Positions 35,540 to 45,609 of a stretch of 64,000 bases of DNA are shown in pieces. Below the pieces are notes generated by a model. It was given only the letters and a program-made list of their open reading frames with translations, was not told the DNA's origin and did not search any database. Every line of letters begins with the position of its first letter. Position 1 is the stretch's first letter. The translations under genes were made by a program, and so were the position numbers. The stretch comes from Parafannyhessea umbonata (GTDB lineage: Bacteria > Actinomycetota > Coriobacteriia > Coriobacteriales > Atopobiaceae). The stretch spans positions 162,514-226,513 of the forward strand of contig NZ_JABAGR010000003.1 in assembly GCF_012844235.1 (NCBI RefSeq), in the 5' to 3' direction.

Positions 35540-35992
35540 CTACTTAAGCACCAGCGTGTCGCACTTGGCGTTCCTGGTCAAAAACGTGCTGATCGACCCC
35601 AGCAGCGCGTACTTGATGGAAGAGAGCCCGCGCGCCCCGCAGATGATGAGGTCCGGCTCGATCACGTCGATCATGTCGTCCTTCAGCGTCTCGCGAATGC
35701 GACCGGCCTTCACGATCACCTCGACCTTCTTGATGCTCTCGATCTTGCGTGCGGCCTCCACCTGGTCCTCGATGGAGTCGCGGAAGTCCTTCTCGAGGCT
35801 CGCCACCAGGTCCACGGGGTAGGTCCCGGCGGTCTCCAGCGCCGTGGAGTCGATCACGTGCCCAATGTAGAGCTCGGAGTTGTTGTTCGCCGCGACCACG
35901 ATCGCGCGGTGCAGGACCTCGTCCTGCTGGTCCGTCCCGTCCAGCGCCACAAGAATCCTGTTGTAGCCCAGATCCTGATACTTGGTAACCAT
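35540..35992 (-). CDS. Universal stress protein (UspA family)
   Basis: A 150-residue cytoplasmic protein. NRILVALDGTDQQDEVLHRA starts the fold, and the nucleotide-binding end LIICGARGLSSIKYALLGSIS keeps the G-x2-G-x9-G-S/T pattern of ATP-binding Usp proteins, although the usual arrangement is slightly altered. The end NAKCDTLVLK replaces the typical CPVLVV. ATG 35992 has SD GGAGG. Confidence 0.9.
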   Translation of the reverse strand: MVTKYQDLGYNRILVALDGTDQQDEVLHRAIVVAANNNSELYIGHVIDSTALETAGTYPVDLVASLEKDFRDSIEDQVEAARKIESIKKVEVIVKAGRIRETLKDDMIDVIEPDLIICGARGLSSIKYALLGSISTFLTRNAKCDTLVLK

Positions 35993-36276
35993 GAGGCACC
36001 TCCCGTGCTCTAAGACCTGTCAGCCCGCGGGCGCCCGGGCTCGCCGGCGCGCGGCCCCCGCATGAGTCGAGTCTACCCATGCGCGCCGCGATCGTTCGCA
36101 CGCGCCCGCCGAGCGGCGCATGATTCTCTTGTGGCGTTGCGTCGCGCACCTGCACAAAACGTCATGATAGAGTCCTCTTCGTCCGCGCCGCCCCGGGGAG
36201 GGGCGCGTCCACGCGGCCGAGAAGGGCGCGGGCACGTCGCCGGGACGGGCCCGCCGTACGCGAGGGGAGATTGCGC

Positions 36277-37212
36277 TTGAACATCGTCGAACTTCTGAAG
36301 GCGGCCCTGTACGGGCTCGTCGAGGGCATCACGGAGTGGCTGCCCGTCTCGAGCACGGGACACATGCTCCTGCTCAGCCAGTTCGTGACGCTGGACGTCA
36401 CCAAGGACTTCTGGGACATGTTCCTCGTCGTCATCCAGCTCGGCGCCATCCTCGCCGTGTGCGTCATGTTCTTCGGTGCGCTGAACCCATTCTCCAGGGC
36501 GAAGTCCACGCAGGAGCGCAAGGGCACCTGGAGGCTGTGGGGGCAGATCATCGTCGCGTGCCTGCCTGCGGCCCTCGTCGGCATCCCGCTGGACGATTGG
36601 ATGGAAGATCACCTCGGCAGCCCGTTCGTCATCGCGGCCGCGCTCGTCGCCTACGGCATCGCGTTCATCGTCATCGAGACCTCCCGCGAGCACAAGGCGG
36701 AGCGCATCGCGATCGAGAGGTCGTTCAAGGCCCGCCCGCAGCACTTCAAGCCCAACTCCCAGCCCGTCGCACCCAGCAAGGCCGCGCTGGCAGACGTCGA
36801 CGCCCGCGTCCAGAGCATGGGCGAGCTCGGTTGGGGAACGGCCATCGGCATAGGCATCTTCCAGGTGCTCTCCATGGTGCCGGGCACCTCGCGTTCCGGC
36901 TCCACCATCATCGGCGGCCTGCTGCTCGGCTGCTCGCGCACCGTCGCGGCAGAGTTCACGTTCTACCTCGCGATCCCCGTCATGGTGGGCGCCTCGGGGC
37001 TGCGCCTCGTGAAGTTCTTCCTCAAGGGCAACGCGTTCACGTCCGCAGAGCTCGCCGTCCTCGGCGTCGGCTGCCTCGTCGCGTTCGTCGTCTCCATACT
37101 GGTCATCCGGTTCCTCATGGGCTTCATCAAGAAGCACGACTTCAAGCCCTTCGGCTGGTACCGCATCGTCCTCGGTGTCGCCGTCGTCGCGTACTTCCTC
37201 ATCGCCCGCTAG
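36277..37212 (+). CDS. uppP: Undecaprenyl-diphosphatase UppP/BacA
   Basis: A 311-residue integral membrane enzyme that regenerates undecaprenyl phosphate for wall synthesis. Both signatures are present: EGITEWLPVSSTGHML and MVPGTSRSGSTIIGG, with about eight membrane segments. Two TTG codons (36271 and 36277) could start it; the second has better spacing from GGGGAG. An insertion of about 50 hydrophilic residues around 130-190 is larger than usual. A strong terminator follows. Confidence 0.93.
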   Translation: MNIVELLKAALYGLVEGITEWLPVSSTGHMLLLSQFVTLDVTKDFWDMFLVVIQLGAILAVCVMFFGALNPFSRAKSTQERKGTWRLWGQIIVACLPAALVGIPLDDWMEDHLGSPFVIAAALVAYGIAFIVIETSREHKAERIAIERSFKARPQHFKPNSQPVAPSKAALADVDARVQSMGELGWGTAIGIGIFQVLSMVPGTSRSGSTIIGGLLLGCSRTVAAEFTFYLAIPVMVGASGLRLVKFFLKGNAFTSAELAVLGVGCLVAFVVSILVIRFLMGFIKKHDFKPFGWYRIVLGVAVVAYFLIAR

Positions 37213-37245
37213 GCTCGTCGTCTCGAGCAGCGCCATGCTCCCCAG

Positions 37246-37285
37246 GCCCGCGAACGGCAATTCTCTTGCCGTCGCGGGCTTTTTC
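37246..37285 (+). terminator. Intrinsic terminator of uppP
   Basis: Stem GCCCGCGA-(A)CGGCA / TTGCCG(T)-CGCGGGC with loop ATTCTC, followed by TTTTTCC. Confidence 0.9.
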
Positions 37286-37837
37286 CGTGCGCAATTGATG
37301 TCAGAGACATCGCAATTTCCCGGCGTCCGCGCATGGTTCCGCCCTGATACTGGCTGCATAAATAGACCATAAGACAGTAACCTCGAACGTTGCGTCAATG
37401 TTTCGCGCATGGGTGAGAAAAACGTGCCCTTTTTGCGTTTGGCATACCTAACGTTTCGCTCGTACGTGGCCATGGGTCGTGGTTCTCATTGCGTACCTCG
37501 CGCGATGCGGATCGATTCGCAAGGATGCAATGGGATTGATATTTGTGACATTTAGAACCCAAGCTGTCTGATGCAGGCGCCACTACCACTTCCAGAGAGG
37601 CTGGGTATTCAATAAACTCACGCTCCATATATGTAAAAACGTTTCCTGAAAAAGTTAGATAGGGTCTAAAAAGCGCTTGCCGATAAGTGGCATCCGCTTG
37701 GCGGCCCGTTTCATACCGTTTGCCAGTTTCGGCGGCCATGGCCACCAAAACCCTTTGCATTCACGCAACGGAAGCCTTGCAGCATCTTTGACCAACGCGT
37801 CCATTGGTAATTCCTATGTGGTCTGGAGGGTGAAGGC
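37286..37837. other. Long AT-richer intergenic region before the choline microcompartment operon
   Basis: About 550 bases with no convincing gene; the open frames here lack SDs and similarity. It has lower GC than its surroundings. Contents: a short palindrome GATGTC-AGA-GACATC near 37299-37313, an AT-rich patch at 37620-37680, and at 37788-37793 a TTGACC followed about 20 bp later by TATGTG, with an inverted repeat CCAA-N8-TTGG (37792-37807) between them. The last could be the regulated promoter of the operon (low confidence). Confidence 0.4.
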
Positions 37838-38920
37838 ATGCAAGAGGCATCCGCTGTCAGCGTGGCTACGCAGAAGAAGAGGGAGCTTGACTCCAGCTTC
37901 TTCAAGAAGGGCATCATGGTTGCCCTTTTCTCGAGTCTTATGTACGGCTTCTACACCGCGTTCGTCACCGCTGGCCAGAACTCGCAGCTCTGGGCCAGCT
38001 GGACCAGCGCACTCAACCCGACCGCCTTCCTCGCGGTCTTCATCATCCCCACCGTCGCGAGCGCAATCAACGACTCCTGCAGCGCCATCTGGGCCCTCGC
38101 CATCACCGCGAAGCAGGGCAAGCTCGGTGACTTCGGGCGCACCATCAACACGAAGCCCGGCATCATCCTGATGCTCTCCGCGCTCGTCGGCGGCCCCATC
38201 GCCACGGTCGCCTACATCATTGCCCTCTCCCAGGCGGGTACCATCGTCGTTCCCATCGCGGCGCTCAACCCCGCAATCGGCTCCATCCTCTCCCGCATCC
38301 TGTACAAGCAGGAGCTTGGTCCCCGCAAGCTTGCCGGCATCGGCATCTGCGTCCTCGCGGGCCTCATGATCGGTACTGCGAGCCTCACGGGCGACTCCTC
38401 CTCCAACATGGTCCTCGGCCTCGCCCTCGCGTTCGTCGCGGCGCTCGGCTGGGGTGCGGAGGGGTGCATCGCCGGCTACGCCTCCTGCATGATCGACACC
38501 CAGATCGGCATCACCATCCGCCAGTGCGTCTCCGGCCTGGTCGAGCTCGTCGTCGTCCTGCCGGTCCTGTCCCTCGTCGGTGGCGTCTCGCTCGGGCAGT
38601 CCTTCGGCTACGTGGGTGCGGCAATCACCGACCTCCCCACCATCCTCTGCTTCGTTGTCGCCGGCTTCTCCGCCTACAAGTCGTTCGCCAGCTGGTATCG
38701 CGGCAACTCCATGTGCGGCACCGCCCTCGGCATGGCCTGCAACGGCACGTACACCTTCGTCGCGCCGCTTGTCACCTGGATCGTCGTCGGTCTGATCATG
38801 GGCATCCCCGGCTACGCGCTTCCGCCAATCGCCTGGATAGCCGCCATCGTCATGATTCTCGGCATCGTCGTCATCGCGGTTGACCCCAAGGAGCTCTTTG
38901 GAAAGAAGGAGGAGGCATAA
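37838..38920 (+). CDS. DMT-type membrane transporter at the head of the cut operon
   Basis: 360 residues with ten hydrophobic segments in two EamA-like halves (FFKKGIMVALFSSLMYGFYT; PTVASAINDSCSAIWALAI). First gene of the plus-strand microcompartment operon, with SD GGAGGG, and its stop overlaps the next start (TAATG). By position it may import choline or export trimethylamine or another product; this is inference only, since DMT proteins are not classical choline transporters. Confidence 0.8.
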   Translation: MQEASAVSVATQKKRELDSSFFKKGIMVALFSSLMYGFYTAFVTAGQNSQLWASWTSALNPTAFLAVFIIPTVASAINDSCSAIWALAITAKQGKLGDFGRTINTKPGIILMLSALVGGPIATVAYIIALSQAGTIVVPIAALNPAIGSILSRILYKQELGPRKLAGIGICVLAGLMIGTASLTGDSSSNMVLGLALAFVAALGWGAEGCIAGYASCMIDTQIGITIRQCVSGLVELVVVLPVLSLVGGVSLGQSFGYVGAAITDLPTILCFVVAGFSAYKSFASWYRGNSMCGTALGMACNGTYTFVAPLVTWIVVGLIMGIPGYALPPIAWIAAIVMILGIVVIAVDPKELFGKKEEA

Positions 38921-39183
38921 TGCGCCCGCTCAACTACGCAATGCTCAAGTACTTCACGACGGTCGACGAGGCAAGCGTCGACGACGTGATGAGGGACCTC
39001 AAGGGTGACTACTCCACTTTCACGGCGTTCAAGCGCGACAGGATGCAGGAGGCTCTCATGACTGCCGAGAAGAACGGGCTCATCAGCGAGACCCGCGTCG
39101 ATCTCGACGATAACGGCGAGCTCCGCGTGTTCTACGGCGCGGACGCCGAGCAGCGCGACACCATCAATTCCTACATCAAGTAA
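38920..39183 (+). CDS. Small winged-helix-like protein of the cut operon
   Basis: 87 residues, translationally coupled to the transporter (TAATG). The pattern NYAMLKYFTTVDEASVDDVM, then FKRDRMQEALMTAEKNGLIS and a strand pair ending in ELRVFYG looks like a winged-helix fold: three helices, then a wing. It may be a DNA- or partner-binding regulator of the operon; no family name is recognised. Confidence 0.6.
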   Translation: MRPLNYAMLKYFTTVDEASVDDVMRDLKGDYSTFTAFKRDRMQEALMTAEKNGLISETRVDLDDNGELRVFYGADAEQRDTINSYIK

Positions 39184-39195
39184 GGGGGGCTCGTC

Positions 39196-39495
39196 ATGCG
39201 CTACAGGGGAGAGGAGGCCATCGGCCTCATCGAGACCATCGGCATGGTCCCCGCGATCTACGCGGCCGACGCGATGCTCAAGGCCGGCGACACCGAGCTC
39301 GTCAGCTACGAGAACGTCGGTTCCACGCTCGTCACCATCATCGTGAAGGGCGACGTCGCGGCATGCGAGGCCGCGGTCAAGGCCGGCAAGGAGGCTGCCT
39401 CCAGCATTGGCAAGCTCACCGCCGCAAATGTGATGAAGAGGCCCGTCCCGCCCATCGGCGACGTCGTCTCCGTCCACGACGTCGACTACAACTAG
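39196..39495 (+). CDS. BMC-H microcompartment shell protein
   Basis: A 99-residue single-BMC-domain protein (hexamer-forming, PduA/CutN type). EEAIGLIETIGMVPAIYAAD, LVSYENVGSTLVTIIVKGDV and ACEAAVKAGKEAA are the diagnostic segments. It has a short C-terminal extension (PPIGDVVSVHDVDYN). SD GGGGGG near ATG 39196. Confidence 0.95.
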   Translation: MRYRGEEAIGLIETIGMVPAIYAADAMLKAGDTELVSYENVGSTLVTIIVKGDVAACEAAVKAGKEAASSIGKLTAANVMKRPVPPIGDVVSVHDVDYN

Positions 39496-39506
39496 GAGGC
39501 TGGACC

Positions 39507-39818
39507 ATGGCAAGTGAGGGCATGAACGCGCTCGGCGCAATCGAGACCTTTGGCCTGGTATGGGTCCTCGAGGCCGGGGACGCCATGTGCAAGGCGGGAG
39601 ACGTCGAGCTCATAGGCTACGAGAACACCGCCTCCGGATACATCTCCATCCTCGTCCAGGGCGACGTCGCGGCGTGCAAGGCCGCGGTCGAGGCCGGCGT
39701 GAAGGCTGTCGAGGCGCTCGGTGCGGAGGTCTACAGCTCCGTCGTCATCGCAAGGCCTCACCCCGATCTCAAGAAGATCACCGACAAGTACACCGTCGAG
39801 AAGCTCCTGCCCTACTAG
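39507..39818 (+). CDS. BMC-H microcompartment shell protein
   Basis: A 103-residue BMC-domain shell protein: MNALGAIETFGLVWVLEAGD, VELIGYENTASGYISILVQG, ACKAAVEAGVKAV, with a C-terminal extension HPDLKKITDKYTVEKLLPY. ATG 39507 has SD GGAGG. The sequence is clearly different from the other BMC-H copies, so it may form a distinct pore type. Confidence 0.95.
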   Translation: MASEGMNALGAIETFGLVWVLEAGDAMCKAGDVELIGYENTASGYISILVQGDVAACKAAVEAGVKAVEALGAEVYSSVVIARPHPDLKKITDKYTVEKLLPY

Positions 39819-39829
39819 GGAGGTGTCGA

Positions 39830-41365
39830 ATGTCTCTCATCGATAACGACCTTCTCTCGATTCAGGAGGCGCGCATTCTCCTGGAGCACGCGGCCGAATC
39901 CGCGGAGGTCCTCGAGGGGCTGCCGGCATCGCTGGTCGACGACTTCCTGACACACCTGCGCGAGCGAATCCTGCCCAAGGCGCGCGAGTACGCCGAGGCG
40001 TCCTTTGCGGAGAGCGACTACTGCTCGCCCGAGGACGAGTCCGAGCTCACGAAGTGGGTCCTCGGAGACCTGTTGGACGACGTGCGAGCACAGACTCCGG
40101 TGCAGAAGATCATCCGCTCGCGCAGAGGCTCCGCGGAGGTATGCCTTCCCAAGGGCGTGGTCGTGTCGCTGCTTCCAGATTGGCTTGCGGTCCCCACGAT
40201 GCTCAGCCAGCTCTTCATGGCAGTGCATTCCAAGAGCCCGATCGTCTTCTCGGCCAGCGCCCGCATCCATGCGACGTGCGAGAAGGTCATGGGCGACGTG
40301 CTTGAGGTCGCGGAGTTCTGCCACTATCCCACGGAGGCGCTCGGCTTCCTTTCGATCTTCTGCCCCGAGGGCGAGGAGTGGGTCTGTTCGCAGCCGTGCG
40401 TCCGCGTGGTCATCGATTCCCGCGAGGAATCGAACGCCCACGACTTCGACGCTGCCGGCAGGGACGTGTACCACGCGACGCTGGGCAACAACCCGGTCTT
40501 CGTGGAGTCGACCGCGGACCTCTCCGCGTGCGCGGACGAGGTGGTCCTCGGCAAGTCGTTCTGCTACGGGATGCTTCCGGGCGCGGAGCAGAGCGTTGTC
40601 GTGGAGCGTGCCGTGGACGAGCGCTTCCAGGAGGAGCTTCGCCGGCGCGGGTGCTACTTCCTCACGGACGAGGAGGCGGACCGCCTTGTGGGAACGCTCT
40701 TCATGCCGGACGGAAACCCGTATCGCGAGCTCATCGCGAAGAGCGCCTTCGACCTCGCCCGTCGTGCCGACATAACGGTGCCCGAGAGCACGAGGGTGCT
40801 CGTCGTCGAAAAGCCCTACGTCAGCGAGTACAGCTTCTTCTCGAAGGCAAAGTTCGGCCCCGTCCTCTCGTACTACGTGGAGGAGAGCTGGCGTACGGCG
40901 TGCGAGAAGTGCATAGAGCTGATCCTCAACAGCGGTCACGGCAACGCACTCTCGATCTTCTCAAAGGATCCCGAGGTAATCCGCCAATTCATCCTCAAGA
41001 AGCCCGTTGGCAGGGTCCTCGTGAACGTCAGTACCGGACTTGGTTGCATCGGCTGTCACAGCGACCTGCCGAAGACGCTCACGGTCACCGGATGGGACTG
41101 CGCCACCACCTCGGAGCTCGGGGTCACCTACGGGGATTTCGTGCGCAGGAGGCAGGTAGGAGTCGGGGAGGGTCCCGACGCGCGGGCGCTGCTAGACAGG
41201 GCGAGCTCGTGCGACCACACGCCGGTCGCTGTGAGGGTTCGGATTCCGGACTCCGGGGGCGGGGAGAAGAGCCGTCCTGCGGGGCCGAGGGATACAGGCA
41301 AGGAGCCGGGGGACTGGTTCTCCGGCGTAGTACAGGCAATTCGTAACGATTCCGAAGAGGAGTGA
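39830..41365 (+). CDS. Aldehyde dehydrogenase-family protein without the catalytic Cys
   Basis: 511 residues, related to acylating aldehyde dehydrogenases (about the same length and order as the protein at 49351). Where that enzyme has FDNGTICASEQSV, this one has [13 protein letters not shown]: the nucleophilic Cys is Pro, and the NAD-site PSTNPT is also lost (LLPDWLAVP). It is probably inactive as a dehydrogenase. Choline microcompartment loci usually carry two ALDH-family genes (cutB and cutF in published naming); this corresponds to the first. A role as a scaffold or regulatory partner is inference. The tail about 470-511 is disordered and encodes a GGAGAAG motif copy. SD GGGAGG; stop is 2 nt from cutC. 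Confidence 0.85.
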   Translation: MSLIDNDLLSIQEARILLEHAAESAEVLEGLPASLVDDFLTHLRERILPKAREYAEASFAESDYCSPEDESELTKWVLGDLLDDVRAQTPVQKIIRSRRGSAEVCLPKGVVVSLLPDWLAVPTMLSQLFMAVHSKSPIVFSASARIHATCEKVMGDVLEVAEFCHYPTEALGFLSIFCPEGEEWVCSQPCVRVVIDSREESNAHDFDAAGRDVYHATLGNNPVFVESTADLSACADEVVLGKSFCYGMLPGAEQSVVVERAVDERFQEELRRRGCYFLTDEEADRLVGTLFMPDGNPYRELIAKSAFDLARRADITVPESTRVLVVEKPYVSEYSFFSKAKFGPVLSYYVEESWRTACEKCIELILNSGHGNALSIFSKDPEVIRQFILKKPVGRVLVNVSTGLGCIGCHSDLPKTLTVTGWDCATTSELGVTYGDFVRRRQVGVGEGPDARALLDRASSCDHTPVAVRVRIPDSGGGEKSRPAGPRDTGKEPGDWFSGVVQAIRNDSEEE

Positions 41366-41367
41366 GA

Positions 41368-43911
41368 ATGGACATCAAGGAGTTTGCGAAGGAGCTGTCC
41401 GAGGCAACGAAGGACATGTCCGACGAGCAGCGCGCTACCGTCCGCAAGATGTTCGAGAAGGTGGCCGACCAGCTCGACGCGCCCGTCGCCTCCGCCCACG
41501 AGCACGTGAGCGACGATGAGCCCTACGACGTGCCCGACGGTCCCACCGACCGCCAGGTCCGCCTGAAGGAGAACTTCCTCAAGCAGGTGCCGACGATCAC
41601 CATGTTCCGTGCTCGTGCGGTCACCGAGCTCACGAAGGCCAATCCCGGCATGCCGAAGATTGAGCTTCGCGCCAAGGCGTTCCGTCGCTGCTGCGAGACC
41701 GCCCCGCTGGTCATCCAGGACGACGAGCTTGTCGTCGGAGCACCCTGCGGCGCACCTCGCGCCGGTGCGTTCTCGCCGGACCTCGCATGGCGTTGGCTTC
41801 GCGACGAGCTCGACACCATCGGTGACCGTCCGCAGGACCCGTTCTACATCTCGGAGGAGGACAAGCAGTACTGCCGCGACGTGCTGTTCCCGTTCTGGGA
41901 GGGCAAGTCCCAGGATGAGATCTGCGAGGACCAGTACCGCGAGGCAGGCGTCTGGGAGCTCTCCGGCGAGTCCTTCGTCTCCGACTGCTCCTACCACGCC
42001 ATGTCCGGCGGCGGTGACTCCAACCCCGGCTACGACGTCATCCTCATGAACAAGGGCATGCTCGACATCCAGGCCGAGGCGAAGCAGCACCTCGCGCAGC
42101 TTGACTATGCCAACCCCGACGACCTCGACAAGATCTACTTCTACAAGAGCGTGATCGACACCACCGAGGGCGTCATGATCTATGCGAAGCGCATGAGCGA
42201 CTACGCGGCGAAGCTCGCCTCCGAGTGCCACGACGCGAAGCGCAAGCACGAGCTCGAGCAGATCTCCACGATCCTCTCGCACGTCCCCGCCCACAAGCCC
42301 AGCACGTTCTGGGAGGCCGTCCAGTCCGTCTTCGTCATCGAGAGCCTGCTCCCGGTGGAGGAGAACCAGACCGGCATGTCTCTCGGCCGCGTCGACCAGT
42401 ACATGTATCCGTTCTACAAGGCAGACATCGAGGCCGGCCGCATCACGCCGTACCAGGCGTTCGACATCGCGGGCTGCATGCTCATCAAGATGTCCGAGAT
42501 GATGTGGGTCACCTCCCGCGGCCAGTCCGAGTTCTTTGCCGGCTACCAGCCCTTCGTGAACATGACCCTCGGCGGCGTCACGCGTCAGGGCCACGACGCG
42601 ACGAACGATTTGACCTACCTTCTGATGGACGCCGTCCGTCACGTCAAGGTGTACCAGCCGTCCATCGCGTGCCGCATCAACAACAAGTCGCCCGAGAAGT
42701 ACATGCGCAAGATCGTGGACATCGTCCGCTCCGGCATGGGCTTCCCCGCGTGTCACTTTGACGACACCCACATCAAGATGATGCTTGCCAAGGGCGTCAG
42801 CGTCGAGGACGCGCGAGACTACTGCATGATGGGCTGCGTCGAGCCCCAGAAGTCCGGCCGACTGTACCAGTGGACCTCCACGTCCTACACGCAGTGGCCC
42901 ATCTGCATAGAGCTCACCCTCAACCACGGCATCCCCCTGTGGTACGGCAAGCAGGTAACCCCCGACCTGGGAGACCCGGAGCAGTACCACACCTACGAGG
43001 AGTTCGACGCCGCCGTCAAGAAGACCATCTACTACGTCACCAAGTGGACGGACGTCGCGACGGTCATCTCGCAGCGCGTCGCACGTGACGTCGCCCCGAA
43101 GCCCCTCATGTCCATCATGTACGAGGGTTGCATGGAGCACGGCAAGGACGTCTCCGCCGGTGGCGCCATGTACAACTACGGCCCCGGCGTCGTCTGGACC
43201 GGCCTCGCCACCTACGCGGACTCCATGGCCGCCATCAAGAAGCTGGTCTTCGACGAGCACAAGTACACGCTCACGCAGATGTTCGATGCCATGAAGGCCG
43301 ACTTCGAGGGCTACGACCAGCTGCGCAAGGACTGCCTCGACGCCCCGAAGTACGGAAACGACGACGACTACGCGGATGACATCGCTGCGGACATCATCGA
43401 CTACACCGAGCACATCCACCTGGACTTCAAGACGCTGTACTCCCACATGTCCACCGGAACGCTCTCCATCTCCAACAACACCCCGTTCGGCGAGATGACC
43501 GGCGCCACCGCGAACGGCCGCAAGGCTTGGACCCCGCTGTCCGATGGCATCAGCCCCACGCAGGGTGCGGACTTCCGCGGTCCCACCGCCATCATCAAGT
43601 CCGTCTCGAAGCTCTCGAACGACTCGATGAACATCGGCATGGTCCACAACTTCAAGCTCATGAGCGGCTTGCTCGACACGCCCGAGGGCGAGAACGGCCT
43701 CATCACCCTGCTGCGCACCGCCTCGATGTTCGGCAACGGCGAGATGCAGTTCAACTACCTCGACAACAAGACGCTCATCGACGCCCAGAAGCATCCGGAG
43801 AACCACCGCGACCTCGTGGTCCGCGTCGCAGGGTACTCGGCGTTCTTCAACGAGCTGTGCAAGGACGTCCAGGACGAAATCATCAGCCGCACCATGCTCA
43901 ACAAGTTCTAG
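41368..43911 (+). CDS. cutC: Choline trimethylamine-lyase CutC
   Basis: An 847-residue glycyl radical enzyme that splits choline into trimethylamine and acetaldehyde. The active-site loop [19 protein letters not shown] places the thiyl Cys at 490 and the Glu at 492; the radical Gly is 822 in RVAGYSAFF. These positions and many surrounding stretches (e.g. [36 protein letters not shown]) agree with known CutC of the short, non-extended type. Other glycyl radical dehydratases lack this combination. The N-terminus (about 40 residues, helical, [15 protein letters not shown]) could act as an encapsulation peptide. ATG 41368 has SD GAGGAG overlapping the previous stop. The enzyme is destroyed by oxygen, fitting a strict anaerobe. 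Confidence 0.96.
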   Translation: MDIKEFAKELSEATKDMSDEQRATVRKMFEKVADQLDAPVASAHEHVSDDEPYDVPDGPTDRQVRLKENFLKQVPTITMFRARAVTELTKANPGMPKIELRAKAFRRCCETAPLVIQDDELVVGAPCGAPRAGAFSPDLAWRWLRDELDTIGDRPQDPFYISEEDKQYCRDVLFPFWEGKSQDEICEDQYREAGVWELSGESFVSDCSYHAMSGGGDSNPGYDVILMNKGMLDIQAEAKQHLAQLDYANPDDLDKIYFYKSVIDTTEGVMIYAKRMSDYAAKLASECHDAKRKHELEQISTILSHVPAHKPSTFWEAVQSVFVIESLLPVEENQTGMSLGRVDQYMYPFYKADIEAGRITPYQAFDIAGCMLIKMSEMMWVTSRGQSEFFAGYQPFVNMTLGGVTRQGHDATNDLTYLLMDAVRHVKVYQPSIACRINNKSPEKYMRKIVDIVRSGMGFPACHFDDTHIKMMLAKGVSVEDARDYCMMGCVEPQKSGRLYQWTSTSYTQWPICIELTLNHGIPLWYGKQVTPDLGDPEQYHTYEEFDAAVKKTIYYVTKWTDVATVISQRVARDVAPKPLMSIMYEGCMEHGKDVSAGGAMYNYGPGVVWTGLATYADSMAAIKKLVFDEHKYTLTQMFDAMKADFEGYDQLRKDCLDAPKYGNDDDYADDIAADIIDYTEHIHLDFKTLYSHMSTGTLSISNNTPFGEMTGATANGRKAWTPLSDGISPTQGADFRGPTAIIKSVSKLSNDSMNIGMVHNFKLMSGLLDTPEGENGLITLLRTASMFGNGEMQFNYLDNKTLIDAQKHPENHRDLVVRVAGYSAFFNELCKDVQDEIISRTMLNKF

Positions 43912-43983
43912 GCAACAGGAACCGTAATCGGAAGACCAGTGGAGTGCCACGCCGTGGTACGCGAAAAGAAGGGAGAGGCTGCA

Positions 43984-44928
43984 ATGAGCCGCGAGCAGAG
44001 TGGTGTTGAGCGCAAGGCGCGCATCTTCAACCTTCAGAAGTACAACATGTACGACGGCCCCGGCGTGCGCTCCATGGCCTTCCTCAAGGGCTGCCCCCTC
44101 CGCTGCAAATGGTGCTCGAACCCCGAGAGCCAGCATCGCGGGCACGAGGTCATGTTCAAGCGTGCGAACTGCGTCGACTGCGGGGCATGCGTCGCGGTCT
44201 GCCCCGTCGGCGTCCACAAGATGGTGGACGGGGAGCACGTCGTCGACCGCGACGTCCAGTGCATCGGCTGCCGCAGGTGCGAGAAGGCCTGCATGTACCA
44301 TGCGCTTGAGGTCATGGGGGAGGACCGCTCCATCGACGACATCATGGACTTCCTGGACGAGGACGCCGACTTCTACCGCATGTCCGGGGGCGGCATCACG
44401 CTCTCCGGGGGAGAAGTGCTGGCACAGCCGGAGGCAACCCTTTCCATCCTGATGGCGGCGAAGGCCCATGGCTACCACACGGCCATCGAGACCTGCGGTT
44501 ACGCACCGACGCCGACCATCATGAGGGTCGCGCAGTACGTCGATCTGTTCCTGTTCGACATCAAGCAGATGGACCCCGTGAAGCACAAGTTCTGGACGGG
44601 CGTGAACAACGAGCAGATCCTGTGCAACGTCAAGGAGCTCCTGGAGAACGGATACAACGTTCGCGTCCGCATGCCCCTGCTCAAGGGCGTGAACGACTCC
44701 AAGGAAGAGATTGACGCGGTCATCGCGTACTTCAAGCCGTATCGCTACCAGAAGAACTTCGACGGCGTCGACCTGCTTCCCTACCACAAGCTCGGCGTCG
44801 GCAAGTACGCGTCGCTCGGTCGTGACTACGAGATCAAGGACGACCCGTCGCTCAGCGACGACGACCTCAATAGGATCGAGGGCTGGATCAAGGACGCCGA
44901 CTTCAAGGTGAGCCTGGTCAGGCACTAG
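43984..44928 (+). CDS. cutD: CutC-activating radical SAM enzyme CutD
   Basis: A 314-residue glycyl-radical-enzyme activase. Radical SAM motif CPLRCKWC (CxxxCxxC) near residue 35, followed by an inserted 2x[4Fe-4S] ferredoxin domain (CVDCGACVAVCPVGV and CIGCRRCEKACMYHA). SAM-binding GGGITLSGGEVLAQ and SGGG are present. It makes the Gly822 radical on CutC using SAM. ATG 43984 has SD GGGAGAGG; an earlier in-frame start at 43939 is less likely. Confidence 0.95.
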   Translation: MSREQSGVERKARIFNLQKYNMYDGPGVRSMAFLKGCPLRCKWCSNPESQHRGHEVMFKRANCVDCGACVAVCPVGVHKMVDGEHVVDRDVQCIGCRRCEKACMYHALEVMGEDRSIDDIMDFLDEDADFYRMSGGGITLSGGEVLAQPEATLSILMAAKAHGYHTAIETCGYAPTPTIMRVAQYVDLFLFDIKQMDPVKHKFWTGVNNEQILCNVKELLENGYNVRVRMPLLKGVNDSKEEIDAVIAYFKPYRYQKNFDGVDLLPYHKLGVGKYASLGRDYEIKDDPSLSDDDLNRIEGWIKDADFKVSLVRH

Positions 44929-44982
44929 ATGCCGATGTGGCGCCAGCATCTGCGGAACACGAGAGACTGAGAGGAGGATGAA

Positions 44983-45606
44983 ATGCACTACGTCACCGAG
45001 GACGAGCTGCGCGAGGCATACGGGACGTGCCCGTTCGAAAAGTACAAGCTTCCCGAGGACGCGCGGCTCACGCCAAGCGCAAGGCAGTTCCTGATTGACT
45101 TCAGGATCGAGTTCGAGGGCGACGAACGGGGACCGAAACCCCACGGTGAGGCGCGTGGCATTCACGTCAGCCCGCGTCGCGAGCCGACGGTGGGTCTGGG
45201 TGCGCTGGTCTTCGACGCGAACCTCCTCGGCGCCCGCCTGAGGCTGCTCGCCCGTAGGGCGCTCGGCGTGGACAACACCGTCGCGCGCCGTACGGAGAGG
45301 GTCGGCCGTCTGTGGCAGGAGGCGCGGATCGCTTCCGACCTCGTCACGGCCGACGCTCATGCCGACCCGGCCGGAGGTCCGCCGGGTCCGACGCCCGTCC
45401 CGACCTTCGATGCGGGCATACATCCGGTCTTCTTCGAGATGGCAAGCGTTCATGCCCAGATAGGTCGGTACGCCCGCTCCTGGGCGAGGGCGAAGGAGAG
45501 TCTGGGACCCGACGAGGCGAGGGTCGTCTCGGCGTGGGTCGGTGAGGCGACGACGATGTGCGAACTGCTCGAAGAGGCAATTTCCAATGCGGAAGAGGAG
45601 GTGTAG
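44983..45606 (+). CDS. EutT-like microcompartment protein
   Basis: 207 residues. The N-terminus YVTEDELREAYGTCPFEKYKL followed by PEDARLTPSARQFLIDFRIEF matches the N-terminal domain of EutT cobalamin adenosyltransferases, and the C-terminal half is helical with conserved-looking EMASVHAQIGRYARSW. The Cys-rich metal motif of EutT (HX11CCX2C) is absent. CutC needs no B12, so this is probably a repurposed paralogue, as found in other choline-lyase loci. SD GGAGG before ATG 44983. Confidence 0.7.
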   Translation: MHYVTEDELREAYGTCPFEKYKLPEDARLTPSARQFLIDFRIEFEGDERGPKPHGEARGIHVSPRREPTVGLGALVFDANLLGARLRLLARRALGVDNTVARRTERVGRLWQEARIASDLVTADAHADPAGGPPGPTPVPTFDAGIHPVFFEMASVHAQIGRYARSWARAKESLGPDEARVVSAWVGEATTMCELLEEAISNAEEEV

Positions 45607-45609
45607 AGG

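Noticed and set aside
37395..37760. A 121-residue minus-strand gene in the gap before the choline operon
   Set aside because: No SD, no recognisable similarity, and atypical composition for a gene here; treated as non-coding.
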